Source: Candidatus Levyibacteriota bacterium | GTDB lineage: Bacteria > Patescibacteriota > Microgenomatia > Levybacterales > UBA12049 | Length of the DNA stretch: 35,378 nucleotides | Assembly: GCA_016180725.1 (NCBI GenBank) | Contig: JACPAR010000017.1 | Span: 1-35,378 of the forward strand | Reading direction: 5' to 3' | Part shown: piece by piece, positions 7,484 through 14,990 of the stretch | Position numbering within the stretch: the first letter of the stretch is position 1 | Layout: every line of letters begins with the position of its first letter | The notes under the pieces: model-generated | Told to the model about the DNA's origin: nothing | Database searches by the model: none | The model's input: only the letters and a program-made list of their open reading frames with translations | Program-made: the position numbers and the translations under genes

Positions 7484-7906
7484 ATGGCTAAAAAGATTAA
7501 AACTATTATTAAACTAAATATCCCGGCAGGTGCGGCAACGCCTGCTCCGCCTGTTGGGCCGGCGCTTGGCCAACACGGGCTCCCTATTATGGAGTTTGTT
7601 AAGGCGTTTAACGACAAAACAGCAGAGCAAAAAGGAACAATTTTACCGGCTGTTATTACAGTTTACGAAGACAGAACATTTTCTTTTGTTGTTAAAAAAC
7701 CGCCAATGGCAGAGCTTATTAAAAAAGCGCTTGGCAAAGAAAAAGGATCTCAAAAACCGAGTAAAGAATCTGCGGGTATATTATCTAAAGATCAGGTTAA
7801 AAAAATTGCCGAAACTAAAATGGATGATTTAAATACAACCGATATCGAACAAGCAGCAAAAATTGTTGAAGGAACAGCAAGATCCATGGGAGTGCAGGTT
7901 AAATAA
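7484..7906 (+). CDS. rplK: 50S ribosomal protein L11
   Basis: This 140-residue protein has the N-terminal domain ([29 protein letters not shown]) and the C-terminal rRNA-binding domain ([28 protein letters not shown]) of L11. L11 forms the GTPase-associated centre with 23S rRNA and L10-L7/L12. The length is standard, and it follows nusG as in most bacteria. A frame-shifted ORF at 7530-7832 is a shadow. Confidence 0.97.
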   Translation: MAKKIKTIIKLNIPAGAATPAPPVGPALGQHGLPIMEFVKAFNDKTAEQKGTILPAVITVYEDRTFSFVVKKPPMAELIKKALGKEKGSQKPSKESAGILSKDQVKKIAETKMDDLNTTDIEQAAKIVEGTARSMGVQVK

Positions 7907-7916
7907 AAATTAGGTT

Positions 7917-8000
7917 GTAGCTTATTAGTTTATAGGTTGTAGTTTGTAGTTCATAGTCATTTTTTCTAAAACCTAAAACCTACAACCTATAAACTAACAA
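7917..8000. repeat. Perfect-armed hairpin between rplK and rplA
   Basis: An 18-base arm TTAGTTTATAGGTTGTAG is repeated in exact inverse as CTACAACCTATAAACTAA just before the rplA start. Shorter copies of the GGTTGTAG and CCTAAAACCT words lie between them. It fills the whole intercistronic gap. Confidence 0.8.
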
Positions 8001-8001
8001 T

Positions 8002-8844
8002 ATGGGAAAAATTAGAGTAAAAACATTAGGCGACGAAAGCCTAGAGGCAGAACAAAAAAAAGAGACCCGCCTTGCACGCGAGGCGAGGCAGGCAAAAAAA
8101 CGACAGGAAGCAAAGAAGATTACAAAAGCGCCTGGCATGAAGGGTGGCGAGCGCGTTGTGGCAGTTGGTCCGAGTGAGGAAGAATTGGCAGCAACCGAAG
8201 TACCAGAAGTATCAAAAGAGAAACCAAAAAAAGAAAAAAAGGCAAAGTTTGTAAAAAAACGGGCTCGATCAAAGAGCTATCAAGCTGCCACAACAATAAT
8301 TGATAAAACAAAAACCTATCCTCTTTCCGAAGCACTAGAAATTCTTCCCAAAATCGGTCTGGCAAAATTTGACGAAACTGTTGAACTCCACATTAATACT
8401 ATTGAAGCAGGATTAAACGGCGAAGTAACACTTCCGCATGGCAGCGGTAAACAAGTAAAAGTTGCGATTGCCGACGATGCATTAATTGCAGAAATTGAAA
8501 AAGGCAAAATTAATTTTGATGTGCTTTTGGCAGAGCCACAAATAATGTCAAAATTGGCAAAAGTGGCAAAAATTTTAGGCCCCAAGGGACTAATGCCAAA
8601 TCCAAAAAATGGAACAGTTACCCAGAATCCGGAAGAAACGGCTAAAAAGTACGAAGGCGGATTAGTTAGATTTAAAACCGAAACAAAACTTCCCATAATG
8701 CACTTTGCCGTTGGCAAGGTTTCTTTTGGCGATAAAAAATTAACCGAAAATATTCAGGCTGTGTTTTCCGCACTGCCAAAAACAAAAATCAAAAACGCCA
8801 CTCTCAAATCCACAATGAGCCCGGGAATAAAACTCGAGGCCTAA
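8002..8844 (+). CDS. rplA: 50S ribosomal protein L1 with an N-terminal extension
   Basis: This 280-residue protein carries a complete L1 body from about residue 90 (SYQAATTIIDKTKTYPLSEALEIL), including the signature LGPKGLMPNPKNGTVTQ. L1 forms the mobile stalk that helps release E-site tRNA. The first ~88 residues are a Lys/Glu-rich extension (QKKETRLAREARQAKKRQE, EKPKKEKKAKFVKKRARS) not found in the usual ~230-residue L1; it is probably disordered and RNA-binding. Part of it (8070-8095) is encoded by a GCCTTGC/GAGGCGAGGCAGGC repeat of the type common in such genomes. Confidence 0.95.
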   Translation: MGKIRVKTLGDESLEAEQKKETRLAREARQAKKRQEAKKITKAPGMKGGERVVAVGPSEEELAATEVPEVSKEKPKKEKKAKFVKKRARSKSYQAATTIIDKTKTYPLSEALEILPKIGLAKFDETVELHINTIEAGLNGEVTLPHGSGKQVKVAIADDALIAEIEKGKINFDVLLAEPQIMSKLAKVAKILGPKGLMPNPKNGTVTQNPEETAKKYEGGLVRFKTETKLPIMHFAVGKVSFGDKKLTENIQAVFSALPKTKIKNATLKSTMSPGIKLEA

Positions 8845-8856
8845 TCCCCTGCTCAT

Positions 8857-8876
8857 GTCCACCCTTGGGGTGGATT
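8857..8876. repeat. Left inverted hairpin of RAYT unit 1
   Basis: The 20-mer GTCCACCCTTGGGGTGGATT is itself a hairpin (TCCACCC-TTG-GGGTGGA). Its exact reverse complement lies at 9617-9636, on the other side of the transposase gene. This is the arrangement expected for a REP-associated tyrosine transposase and its cognate REP-type hairpins. Confidence 0.9.
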
Positions 8877-8915
8877 CCTATTGACACCCGCGGAAAAAAG
8901 CGCTTTACTTAAGAT

Positions 8916-9566
8916 ATGCCTTCGCGAACTGTTCCATTTGTAAACGGAGAATATTACCATATATTTAATAGAGGCGTTGCAAAAATGCCCATCTTTAACA
9001 ATGCATTTGATTACAAGCGATTTATAAAAACCATACTCTACTATAAAATAGAAGGACCAAAGCCTAAACTTTCACGATTTTTATCTTCCAACATGGATTT
9101 AAGTAAAAAGAGCAAAATTGTTGATATTGTTTGCTATTGTCTTATGCCAAATCACTTCCACTTTCTGTTAAAACAAGTAAAAGATGGTGGCATTACCGAA
9201 TTTATAAGCAAGTTAAGTAATAGCTATACAAAATACATAAATACAAAAAATAATAGGGTTGGGCCACTCTTGCAAGGTGAATTTAAATCCGTATATGTAG
9301 AAGATAATAATCAGCTTCTTCATTTATCTCGATACATCCATCTAAATCCACTCGTTGGTTATATTGTAAAAGATTTAAACCTCTATAAATGGTCTTCTTA
9401 TTTCGAATACATAAACAAAGATGATACAGCGCTTTTTTCCAAAGATATTATTCTTGATCAATTCAAGTCTCCAAAAGAGTACCAACAGTTTGTACTAAAC
9501 CAAGAAGATTATGGAAAACAGTTGGAAATTATTAAACATCAACTCTTAGATTTCGAAAGCAATTAA
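8916..9566 (+). CDS. REP-associated Y1 transposase (RAYT / TnpA-REP)
   Basis: This 216-residue protein begins with the family hallmark FVNGEYYHIFNRGVAKMPIF and has the metal-binding HUH motif in LMPNHFHFLLK. The block RYIHLNPLVGYI near the C-terminus is also typical. RAYTs are single-strand DNA nucleases that process REP hairpins. The gene is bracketed by exact inverted 20-base hairpins at 8857 and 9617, so this looks like an intact unit. It sits directly downstream of rplA, where rplJ usually follows, so insertion here may have helped separate rplKA from rplJL. Confidence 0.93.
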   Translation: MPSRTVPFVNGEYYHIFNRGVAKMPIFNNAFDYKRFIKTILYYKIEGPKPKLSRFLSSNMDLSKKSKIVDIVCYCLMPNHFHFLLKQVKDGGITEFISKLSNSYTKYINTKNNRVGPLLQGEFKSVYVEDNNQLLHLSRYIHLNPLVGYIVKDLNLYKWSSYFEYINKDDTALFSKDIILDQFKSPKEYQQFVLNQEDYGKQLEIIKHQLLDFESN

Positions 9567-9616
9567 TTTTTGATAAATTTGACGATATTTAGAACGAAAT
9601 CCGCAGGTGCCTGGCT

Positions 9617-9636
9617 AATCCACCCCAAGGGTGGAC
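9617..9636. repeat. Right inverted hairpin of RAYT unit 1
   Basis: AATCCACCCCAAGGGTGGAC is the exact reverse complement of the copy at 8857-8876 and again folds on itself. It ends just before the stop of the convergent EamA gene at 9640. Confidence 0.9.
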
Positions 9637-9639
9637 AAT

Positions 9640-10506
9640 TTATAATACTAGAAGGATTGTGCCGGCGAGCATGACAGAAGCGCCAAGGAGACGCTCTTTA
9701 ATGTGTTTTTCTCCAAAAAACATCGCGCCCAAAAAAATAGTAAAAATTGTAGAAAGTTTAAAAACTGCTGTTACGTAGCCAACATTTGCCAAAGAATATG
9801 CAGTGTAACCGGCTGCATAAGACAAAACTGTTATTGGCGCCGGCAAAATAAACCACAAAAGGTGCCTTTTAAATTGAAAAAAAGCTTTTTTTGTTTTAAA
9901 AAGCAGTAAAGGAAAGAAAAAAATTGTTAGTAAAACAAGTTCCCCAAAAGCTACCATTAAAGGTTGCTGCGGTTTTGTATGAAAAATTGCAGTTTTTTCG
10001 AAAATCGGCGTAATACCAACTAGACTTTGGGCTAAAAGCATTAGTAAAACTCCCCTGTTTGAAAACAAACTTTTAAAAGGCTTTGCAAATCCACCTTTTA
10101 TATCGGCAATATTAAGAAGATACGCGCCCAAAACAATTGCCAATACGCCTAATAATTTAACCACGCTGACGTTTTCCGAAAGCAATAAAAACCCAAAAAT
10201 CATAGCTACAATAGGCGTAAAAGACGCCATCGGAGCTGTTAAAGAAATTGGCGCAAGCTTAATTGCGCTTATATACGAAAGATTTACAAAAATTCCAAGA
10301 CCTGCGGCTATTAAAACAGCAAGCAAAAATGAACTGTCTATTTGCGGAAATCCTTGAAAAAATATAAATGCACCAACAAGAATTGCCGAAATAAGATTTC
10401 CAAAACTAATATAGACCAAAACATCTGTGTCTTTTAGCACTTTTTTTGCAATAAAAATCCCGCCAGACGAACAAAGAGCAAAAAATAACGCAAGCCAAAA
10501 CCACAT
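9640..10506 (-). CDS. EamA/DMT-family permease (second copy)
   Basis: The protein has 288 residues from the ATG at 10506 (MWFWLALFFALCSSGGIFIAKK), which places the first membrane helix at the N-terminus as usual. The longer ORF-track start adds a non-conserved 26-residue leader that I reject. It has ten membrane segments in two EamA repeats (for example ISLTAPMASFTPIVAMIFGFLLLSE, and an LGAMFFGE block in the second half). The substrate is unknown. Unlike the copy at 1077 it has no riboswitch or pathway neighbour. Confidence 0.87.
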   Translation of the reverse strand: MWFWLALFFALCSSGGIFIAKKVLKDTDVLVYISFGNLISAILVGAFIFFQGFPQIDSSFLLAVLIAAGLGIFVNLSYISAIKLAPISLTAPMASFTPIVAMIFGFLLLSENVSVVKLLGVLAIVLGAYLLNIADIKGGFAKPFKSLFSNRGVLLMLLAQSLVGITPIFEKTAIFHTKPQQPLMVAFGELVLLTIFFFPLLLFKTKKAFFQFKRHLLWFILPAPITVLSYAAGYTAYSLANVGYVTAVFKLSTIFTIFLGAMFFGEKHIKERLLGASVMLAGTILLVL

Positions 10507-10572
10507 GGATATATGATAACATGAATATAGACAAGTTGAAGGAATTGGTGGCGGAAGGTATAATAAATTAAG

Positions 10573-10702
10573 TTTAAAGTTCAAAGTTAAAAATTATCCT
10601 TCGACAAAACTCAGGATAATACTGAGCGAAGTCGAAGTATTAAAAGTGAAGGTACTTTATTTATAAAATATTTCCTTAACTTTGCACTTTAAATTTTGAA
10701 CT
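10573..10702. repeat. ~135-bp palindromic element, copy B
   Basis: Nearly identical to copy A over its whole length (CTCAGGATAATACTGAGCGA core, AAAGTGAAGGTACTTTATTT, inverted AT-rich ends). It sits between the divergent EamA gene and the VirD4-like gene, so it may overlap their promoters. Confidence 0.9.
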
Positions 10703-10715
10703 GAATATCATATCT

Positions 10716-12911
10716 ATGTTTACCCATTTGCAAATTCGAAATTCAAAAGACGACGAAACACCGATTGCGGCGGCAACTCAAATTTTTGCCTCATGCCTGT
10801 CTCATTCGCACGTTCCTTTGTGGAAAAGATTATGGGTTAAACCGCATGTTTATGCCTTTGAAATTTACCTTATTAACCAAACCGTTTATTTTTATGTTAC
10901 AACAGACAAGGATCAGGAAACTTTTGTCGCATCTGTTATTGCTGCAGCGTTTCCAACATCTTCCATTCAAAAAACAGCCGATCCAATGGAGGAAGTTTTT
11001 AAAAGCCCGCGCATTGCTGCCGGCCAGCTGCTTCTTGACAATGATTTTTATTATCCAACAAAAACTTATGCGGATTTTGAAGACATTGATACCTTAGCAG
11101 CTTTAGTTGGATACTTAGGCAAACAGCAGCCGGATATTAATATGGTAGTGCAAATTCTGGTTACAACCGCCTCTTTTGACTGGCAGGCAAGAGCTGTAAA
11201 AAAAGCCGGCCGCATGATTGTTGCAGCGGAAACCAAAGGAGCACCTAACCCGCAAACCGGAACTGCTGCTGCATCGGAACGCTACGCAAGAGACCCTCAA
11301 CAACTTCTTATTATGCAAAAAGCATCTTTTCAGGGAGGAAAAGCCTTAATTAGACTTCTTGCCGGTACACAAGGCCAGGACCCCAAACCATATTTAAAAA
11401 ACCTTGCCGGCACGTTTGGTATTTTTTCTCACGGTGATGGAAATGAATTTGAATATAAACGCTCTATTATTCAGCCGCAACGACTTATAAAAAGAATTAA
11501 AAACCGCACAACCTACTTTTTTGAAAAGCGCCACCAGATTTTAAACGCACAAGAACTTGCCACTATTTGGCATCCGCCGGGCTTTTTGATGGCCGGGGTT
11601 AAAAACATTGCCTGGGGCAAAACTCTTTCCGGTGAACCGCCGGAAAACCTTCCCACCGCATTAACGGCAACTGATGAGCAAAAAAAAGATATTAATTTTT
11701 TTGCAACAACAAATTTTAAAAATCAGGAAACAATTTTTGGCATTAAGTCAGCAGACAGGCGCAAACACGTTTATATTATCGGAAAAACCGGTGCCGGAAA
11801 ATCAACATTGATAGCCAACATGGCAATAGATGACATTAGAAAAGACAGGGGCATTGGCATTATAGATCCTCATGGCGATTTGTCCGAAACAATTCTTGAT
11901 TATATTCCAAAAAGGCGACTTAACGATGTTGTTTATCTTGAACCGTTTGACCAAGAAAGAGTATTTTCTTTGAACGTTTTGGAAGTTAAAAATAAACAGC
12001 ATAAAGACCTGGTTGCAAGCGGAATCGTTTCGATTTTTTATAAAATTTACGGCGATTCATGGGGACCAAGACTTGAATACATTTTGCGAAATGTGATTTT
12101 TACCTTACTAGATACACCGGATGCTACTTTGGTTGATGTTTTGCGCGTTTTGGCAGATGCCGGCTACAGAAAAAGGGTTGTAGAAGGCTTAACCGATCCC
12201 GTTATAAAAGACTTCTGGGAAAAAGAATTTGCCAGAATGCCGGACAGTCTTAAAGCCGAAGCAATCTCTCCGATTCAAAATAAAGTCGGGCAGTTTGTTT
12301 CTTCGAAAATGGTTAGAAATATTATTGGCAGCCCTAAGTCTACAATTAATTTGGAACAGATTATGAATGAGGGAAAAATTTTAATTTTGAATTTATCCCA
12401 AGGGAAACTAGGCGAAGATAACGCGGCGCTTTTGGGTGCGATGATTATTACTCAAATTCAACTCGCTGCCATGAACCGAAGTTTTATGAAAGAAGAAGAT
12501 CGCCGGGATTTTTTTATGTATGTCGACGAGTTTCAAAACTTTGCCACTTCTTCTTTTATTAAGATTTTGTCCGAAGCAAGAAAGTATAGACTGAGCTTAA
12601 CCCTTGCCAATCAATATATGGGGCAATTGGAAGAAGAAGTCCAGCACGCCATTTTTGGCAATGTCGGCACGCTGATTTCTTTTGTAGTTGGAGGAACAGA
12701 CGCCTACCCGTTATCAAAAGAGTTTGCAGAATTGTACACAGAAAGTGATCTTGTTTCGCTAGGAAAATTTGAAATAGTTATGAAGCTTTCTATCGACAAC
12801 ATGACCTCTGCGCCTTTCCCGGCAATGACTTTACCGCTTCCTTCACTTAAAAACGAAAACCGCGAAACTATTATTAGATTGGCAAAAGAGCGCTACGGCC
12901 GAGCTGTATAG
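10716..12911 (+). CDS. VirD4/TraG/HerA-like DNA-translocase ATPase
   Basis: This 731-residue protein has a Walker A motif GKTGAGKST at residues 356-364, a conserved GIGIIDPHGDL at about 380-389 and a Walker B strand FFMYVDEFQNF near 599-609. These are followed by a TraM-recognition-like block (KILSEARKYRLSLTLANQYMGQL). These are features of T4SS coupling proteins and HerA-type pumps. No N-terminal membrane helix is evident, unlike classical VirD4. The first ~340 residues are a helper domain I cannot assign. It could act in DNA uptake, conjugation or chromosome partition; no relaxase, VirB4 or pilin is in the window. Confidence 0.88.
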   Translation: MFTHLQIRNSKDDETPIAAATQIFASCLSHSHVPLWKRLWVKPHVYAFEIYLINQTVYFYVTTDKDQETFVASVIAAAFPTSSIQKTADPMEEVFKSPRIAAGQLLLDNDFYYPTKTYADFEDIDTLAALVGYLGKQQPDINMVVQILVTTASFDWQARAVKKAGRMIVAAETKGAPNPQTGTAAASERYARDPQQLLIMQKASFQGGKALIRLLAGTQGQDPKPYLKNLAGTFGIFSHGDGNEFEYKRSIIQPQRLIKRIKNRTTYFFEKRHQILNAQELATIWHPPGFLMAGVKNIAWGKTLSGEPPENLPTALTATDEQKKDINFFATTNFKNQETIFGIKSADRRKHVYIIGKTGAGKSTLIANMAIDDIRKDRGIGIIDPHGDLSETILDYIPKRRLNDVVYLEPFDQERVFSLNVLEVKNKQHKDLVASGIVSIFYKIYGDSWGPRLEYILRNVIFTLLDTPDATLVDVLRVLADAGYRKRVVEGLTDPVIKDFWEKEFARMPDSLKAEAISPIQNKVGQFVSSKMVRNIIGSPKSTINLEQIMNEGKILILNLSQGKLGEDNAALLGAMIITQIQLAAMNRSFMKEEDRRDFFMYVDEFQNFATSSFIKILSEARKYRLSLTLANQYMGQLEEEVQHAIFGNVGTLISFVVGGTDAYPLSKEFAELYTESDLVSLGKFEIVMKLSIDNMTSAPFPAMTLPLPSLKNENRETIIRLAKERYGRAV

Positions 12912-12946
12912 TACTTATAATTCTTATAATAGTTATAATTGTTATA

Positions 12947-12969
12947 TTCGAACACTTTTAGTGTTCGAA
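12947..12969 (+). terminator. Perfect hairpin after the VirD4-like gene
   Basis: The stem is TTCGAACAC with a TTTTA loop and GTGTTCGAA, followed by AT-rich sequence (TTATATTT). It lies 36 bases after the stop codon. The T-run is weak, so the terminator call is tentative; it could be another member of the word-palindrome class. Confidence 0.5.
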
Positions 12970-13179
12970 TTATATTTAGAGAAAAGGGGCTGGGGAAAAC
13001 GCGAGTCGGCGTTAGGTTGAGCAAGCAAATAGGTTTTGTACCACACTATAAGTCTCATATCAAATTTTGCATCTTTTAAATGCTTCTGTTACAATCAGCC
13101 CATAGTGACAGCATTTTCTGCTGTCTTATATCTTGGACTTTCTTTGATTCACTCAATAAACTTTAATTGCTTAAGTTTA

Positions 13180-13260
13180 CCCTGAGCGAACGAAGTCCTG
13201 AGAGAAATCGAAGGGTCGAAGACCCTGAGATGAACCGAAGGGCGAAGAGAGTCGAAGGGC
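13180..13260. repeat. CCCTGAGCGAA...TCGAAGGG palindromic repeat cluster
   Basis: Several imperfect copies of the CCCTGAG / GTCGAAGGG words occur in tandem. The preceding bases TTGCTTAAGTTTACCCTGAGCG match TTGCTTGGGTTTACCCTGAGCG ahead of the copy at 15725, so the leaders of islands 1 and 2 share more than the repeat alone. Confidence 0.7.
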
Positions 13261-13305
13261 ACATTAAAAATTTGCTGTGAACACTTATTACAAACCTTCC
13301 TTTTT

Positions 13306-13455
13306 GGTGACTGCGGCCTTAAGGATAGTTCAGAGTTTAAAGTGCAAAGTTTAAAGTTAAAGAATATTTATATAAAATAAAGTACCTTCACTTTGAATTT
13401 TTAATCCGATTAAATCGGCTTTTAACTTTTAACTATCTTTTAGGCTGCAGTTACC
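13306..13455 (+). repeat. Long leader hairpin in front of island 1, containing inverted copy D of the 135-bp element
   Basis: The outer arms GGTGACTGCGGCCTT...GATAGTT and AACTATC...AGGCTGCAGTTACC pair with few mismatches over about 25 bases. Between them lies an inverted, partly degraded copy of the 135-bp element (AAAGTACCTTCACTTTGAA and flanking TTTAAAG words). A Shine-Dalgarno-like GAAAGGAGG follows at 13461, but it is about 18 bases from the first GTG and is not obviously used. Confidence 0.65.
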
Positions 13456-13538
13456 GCTTAGAAAGGAGGCATTATTAGCGGAATTTCGTGGTCAAAGACT
13501 GCGAACTGCAAGCACCAACATCTCGCACCGGAGTCACC

Positions 13539-14033
13539 ATGAATTCTTATCTACGACGCAATGCGAGCACTCGATGGCAACTGGTCAGTCTACTTGAAAT
13601 GGTGATCGTGCCTACCGTATGGGCAATCCTCCACATCACCTTCGTGGAGCGATGGTCGGCAGGACTGAGCATGATCACCGTGCTGATCGCCACGCTGATC
13701 GCAATCTGCTTCAGCATCGGCGTCGACGACTATGATTACTTCTACGATAGATATACCCTTGGCGGGCAAATCTTCACGATAGCTCTCGTGCTCGTTCTGG
13801 GTATGATCGCCGGGTGGCTACTAAGTAACGCCGGTATCTGGCGACTCGTCGGTGCCTTCCTGGTGGGTCTTGAGAACGGGCTAGTGACGTCGTACTTCGC
13901 GGAGAAAAAACCGCGTGCACTACGGCGCTGGATCGGCTACCTAGCCTTTATTCCCATTATCTTTCTGGGAATAGTGGGAATAATTGAGATCCTTAGCTGG
14001 GCAGCCAGCACGGCCCGGACCATCATTGGCTGA
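13539..14033 (+). CDS. GC-rich island 1, ORF 1: unknown 4-5-pass membrane protein
   Basis: The protein has 164 residues from the ATG at 13539, preceded by GGAG at 5-base spacing. The GTG at 13488 used by the ORF track has no well-placed ribosome site. Hydrophobic spans lie near residues 14-34, 39-60, 73-93, 96-117 and 130-151, with a Tyr/Asp-rich loop DDYDYFYDRY. I recognise no family. Base composition is strikingly GC-rich, with C/G-ending codons (ATC, CTG, GCC), unlike the AT-rich host genes, so recent transfer is likely. Confidence 0.7.
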   Translation: MNSYLRRNASTRWQLVSLLEMVIVPTVWAILHITFVERWSAGLSMITVLIATLIAICFSIGVDDYDYFYDRYTLGGQIFTIALVLVLGMIAGWLLSNAGIWRLVGAFLVGLENGLVTSYFAEKKPRALRRWIGYLAFIPIIFLGIVGIIEILSWAASTARTIIG

Positions 14034-14086
14034 TCGTTATTCGCCCGGCTCGCCTTTGGCGAGGACCGTTCACTCAAGGAGTTGGC

Positions 14087-14203
14087 ATGAGCGATCCGTT
14101 TTTCCCGGTTCTCTACCTTCTCGCCTGTGCCATCCTTATCGCCAGGGGCGATAAGCTGGCAGGCTGGATCCTTCGCAAGTTCAAGTTCACCAGACCACTC
14201 TGA
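14087..14203 (+). CDS. GC-rich island 1, ORF 2: 38-residue membrane peptide
   Basis: This ORF is too short for the ORF track. The ATG at 14087 follows AAGGAG at 6-base spacing. The product MSDPFFPVLYLLACAILIARG... has one membrane span and a basic tail ending KFKFTRPL. The gap before it contains the perfect hairpin CTCGCC-TTT-GGCGAG. The function is unknown; membership in a run of five tiny membrane ORFs and the ribosome site support coding. Confidence 0.6.
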   Translation: MSDPFFPVLYLLACAILIARGDKLAGWILRKFKFTRPL

Positions 14204-14212
14204 GAGGGACGC

Positions 14213-14356
14213 ATGGAACCTTCCCTCGCGACACAAACTGTCTACGTCATGATCGCCGGAGCGTGTATAATCCTGGCCGTGCTGATCCTGATGGCAATTC
14301 TGATCGCCGTCAGGAAAATCAAGCCCCGACCGTTCTTTCCGAAGGAGAAACCATGA
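14213..14356 (+). CDS. GC-rich island 1, ORF 3: 47-residue membrane peptide
   Basis: The ATG at 14213 follows GAGAGGGAC. The product starts MEPSLATQTVYVMIAGACII, has one long hydrophobic span (residues 9-33) and a basic cytoplasmic-type tail (RKIKPRPFFPKEKP). Its TGA overlaps the next ATG (ATGA at 14353), a translational-coupling arrangement that argues for real coding. The function is unknown. Confidence 0.62.
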   Translation: MEPSLATQTVYVMIAGACIILAVLILMAILIAVRKIKPRPFFPKEKP

Positions 14357-14457
14357 TGATCGACCCTACCCTCCTGCCGCTACTCGCCCTAAGCGCAGCA
14401 ATCCTGCTTGCAGTTCTAGCAGGGTGGCTGCTGAACAAGCTCCGGGGGCGCAGATGA
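14353..14457 (+). CDS. GC-rich island 1, ORF 4: 34-residue membrane peptide
   Basis: The frame appears in the ORF track from 14263, but the coupled ATG at 14353 with GAAGGAGAAACC upstream is the better start. The product begins MMIDPTLLPLLALSAAILLA, is a single helix and ends KLRGRR. In size and shape it recalls single-span accessory peptides such as KdpF, but there is no sequence reason to name it so. It overlaps the next ORF by ATGA. Confidence 0.6.
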   Translation: MMIDPTLLPLLALSAAILLAVLAGWLLNKLRGRR

Positions 14458-14648
14458 CCATTGTTCACCCGTGGATACTGTGGTGGACTCTGCCACTTCT
14501 CGTTTTAGCCGGCGCGTGCTGGCTCTGCGGGATGTTGATCGAGGCCAACACACCAGAAGAAAGCTCGAACCACAAGCTCTCGCTGTTCGATCGATGGGCC
14601 ATCGTGCTGGTCGTGGCAAGCCTCTTGCCCATCGCTATCTACATGTGA
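14454..14648 (+). CDS. GC-rich island 1, ORF 5: 64-residue two-span membrane protein
   Basis: The start ATG at 14454 overlaps the previous TGA by the ATGA arrangement. The product begins MTIVHPWILWWTLPLLVLAG. It has two hydrophobic spans (residues 6-28 and 49-63) joined by a polar loop (EANTPEESSNHKLS). It is the last gene of the five-ORF run. The function is unknown; a multi-subunit small membrane complex or holin-like set is possible but unproven. Confidence 0.6.
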   Translation: MTIVHPWILWWTLPLLVLAGACWLCGMLIEANTPEESSNHKLSLFDRWAIVLVVASLLPIAIYM

Positions 14649-14738
14649 CCCTCGCTTCGCGGGGCAAACCTTACCGGCCCTGCCGGACGCAAAAGGTTCT
14701 GCTTTGCAGAAACGAGGACATCGAGTGTTCACAGCCCC

Positions 14739-14808
14739 GGTGTGGTGGCGCCAAGGACGGCAAGTCTTTCCGCTTCCGCGGAACTTGCTGTTACAGCGCC
14801 ACTACACC
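14739..14808 (+). terminator. Terminal hairpin of GC-rich island 1
   Basis: The outer arms GGTGTGGTGGCGC and GCGCCACTACACC pair with one mismatch. An inner stem GCAAGT...CCGC/GCGG...ACTTGC stacks inside. Sequence returns to AT-rich immediately after. The 5' arm matches that of the island 2 hairpin (GGTGTGGTGGTGC at 17030). It could be a terminator or the recombination end of a module. The 90 bases between ORF 5 and this hairpin hold no ORF that I trust. Confidence 0.65.
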
Positions 14809-14951
14809 CCAACCCAATTTGAAACCAACATCACAATACAAACTAACTCCACATTAACCACTAAACCAAAAACAATCCATAAACATAATCTCGGCAATAT
14901 AATTTCTGCGTCTATCTGGCTAATCTGATCAGCCTTATCTGATTCTTCCTC

Positions 14952-14986
14952 TTGACTCCACTGGTACAATAGTTTAAACTAATAGA
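14952..14986 (+). promoter_or_regulatory. Promoter and probable operator of the TrpR-like gene
   Basis: TTGACT (14952-14957), a 17-base spacer and TAAACT (14975-14980) lie 10 bases before the ATG. GTACAATAGTTTAAACTA starts at 14964 and covers the spacer and the -10 box. It is the left three-quarters of the perfect palindrome found at 15477-15500. Overlap of a symmetric site with the -10 box suggests autorepression. Confidence 0.7.
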
Positions 14987-14990
14987 CTAT

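Larger units (their letters stand above)
12912..13305. other. Gene-free stretch with palindromes before GC-rich island 1
   Basis: No convincing ORF. It holds, in order, TTATAAT-type words (12916-12945); a perfect hairpin TTCGAACAC/GTGTTCGAA (12947-12969), which probably ends the upstream transcript; an unassigned stretch with a small hairpin (GACAGCA/TGCTGTC, about 13109-13124); and a degenerate cluster of CCCTGAGCGAA / GTCGAAGGG repeat pieces (13180-13260). Confidence 0.6.

Noticed and set aside
13000-13130. Possible SRP or other housekeeping RNA in the gap before island 1
   Set aside because: GGGGCTGGGGAAAA caught the eye, but no conserved SRP or tmRNA core could be found.
13488-13538. GTG start for island 1 ORF 1
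   Set aside because: The GGAG site is about 18 bases or more away, while the ATG at 13539 has GGAG at 5 bases.
14739-14808. Integron attC site at the end of the GC-rich islands
   Set aside because: The hairpins resemble attC in size, but the conserved RYYYAAC/GTTRRRY core ends are absent and no integrase is in the window.
14505-14857. Overlapping ORFs in other frames around 14416-14928
   Set aside because: Dense ORFs in all frames follow from high GC; the coupled membrane ORFs with ribosome sites explain the region better.
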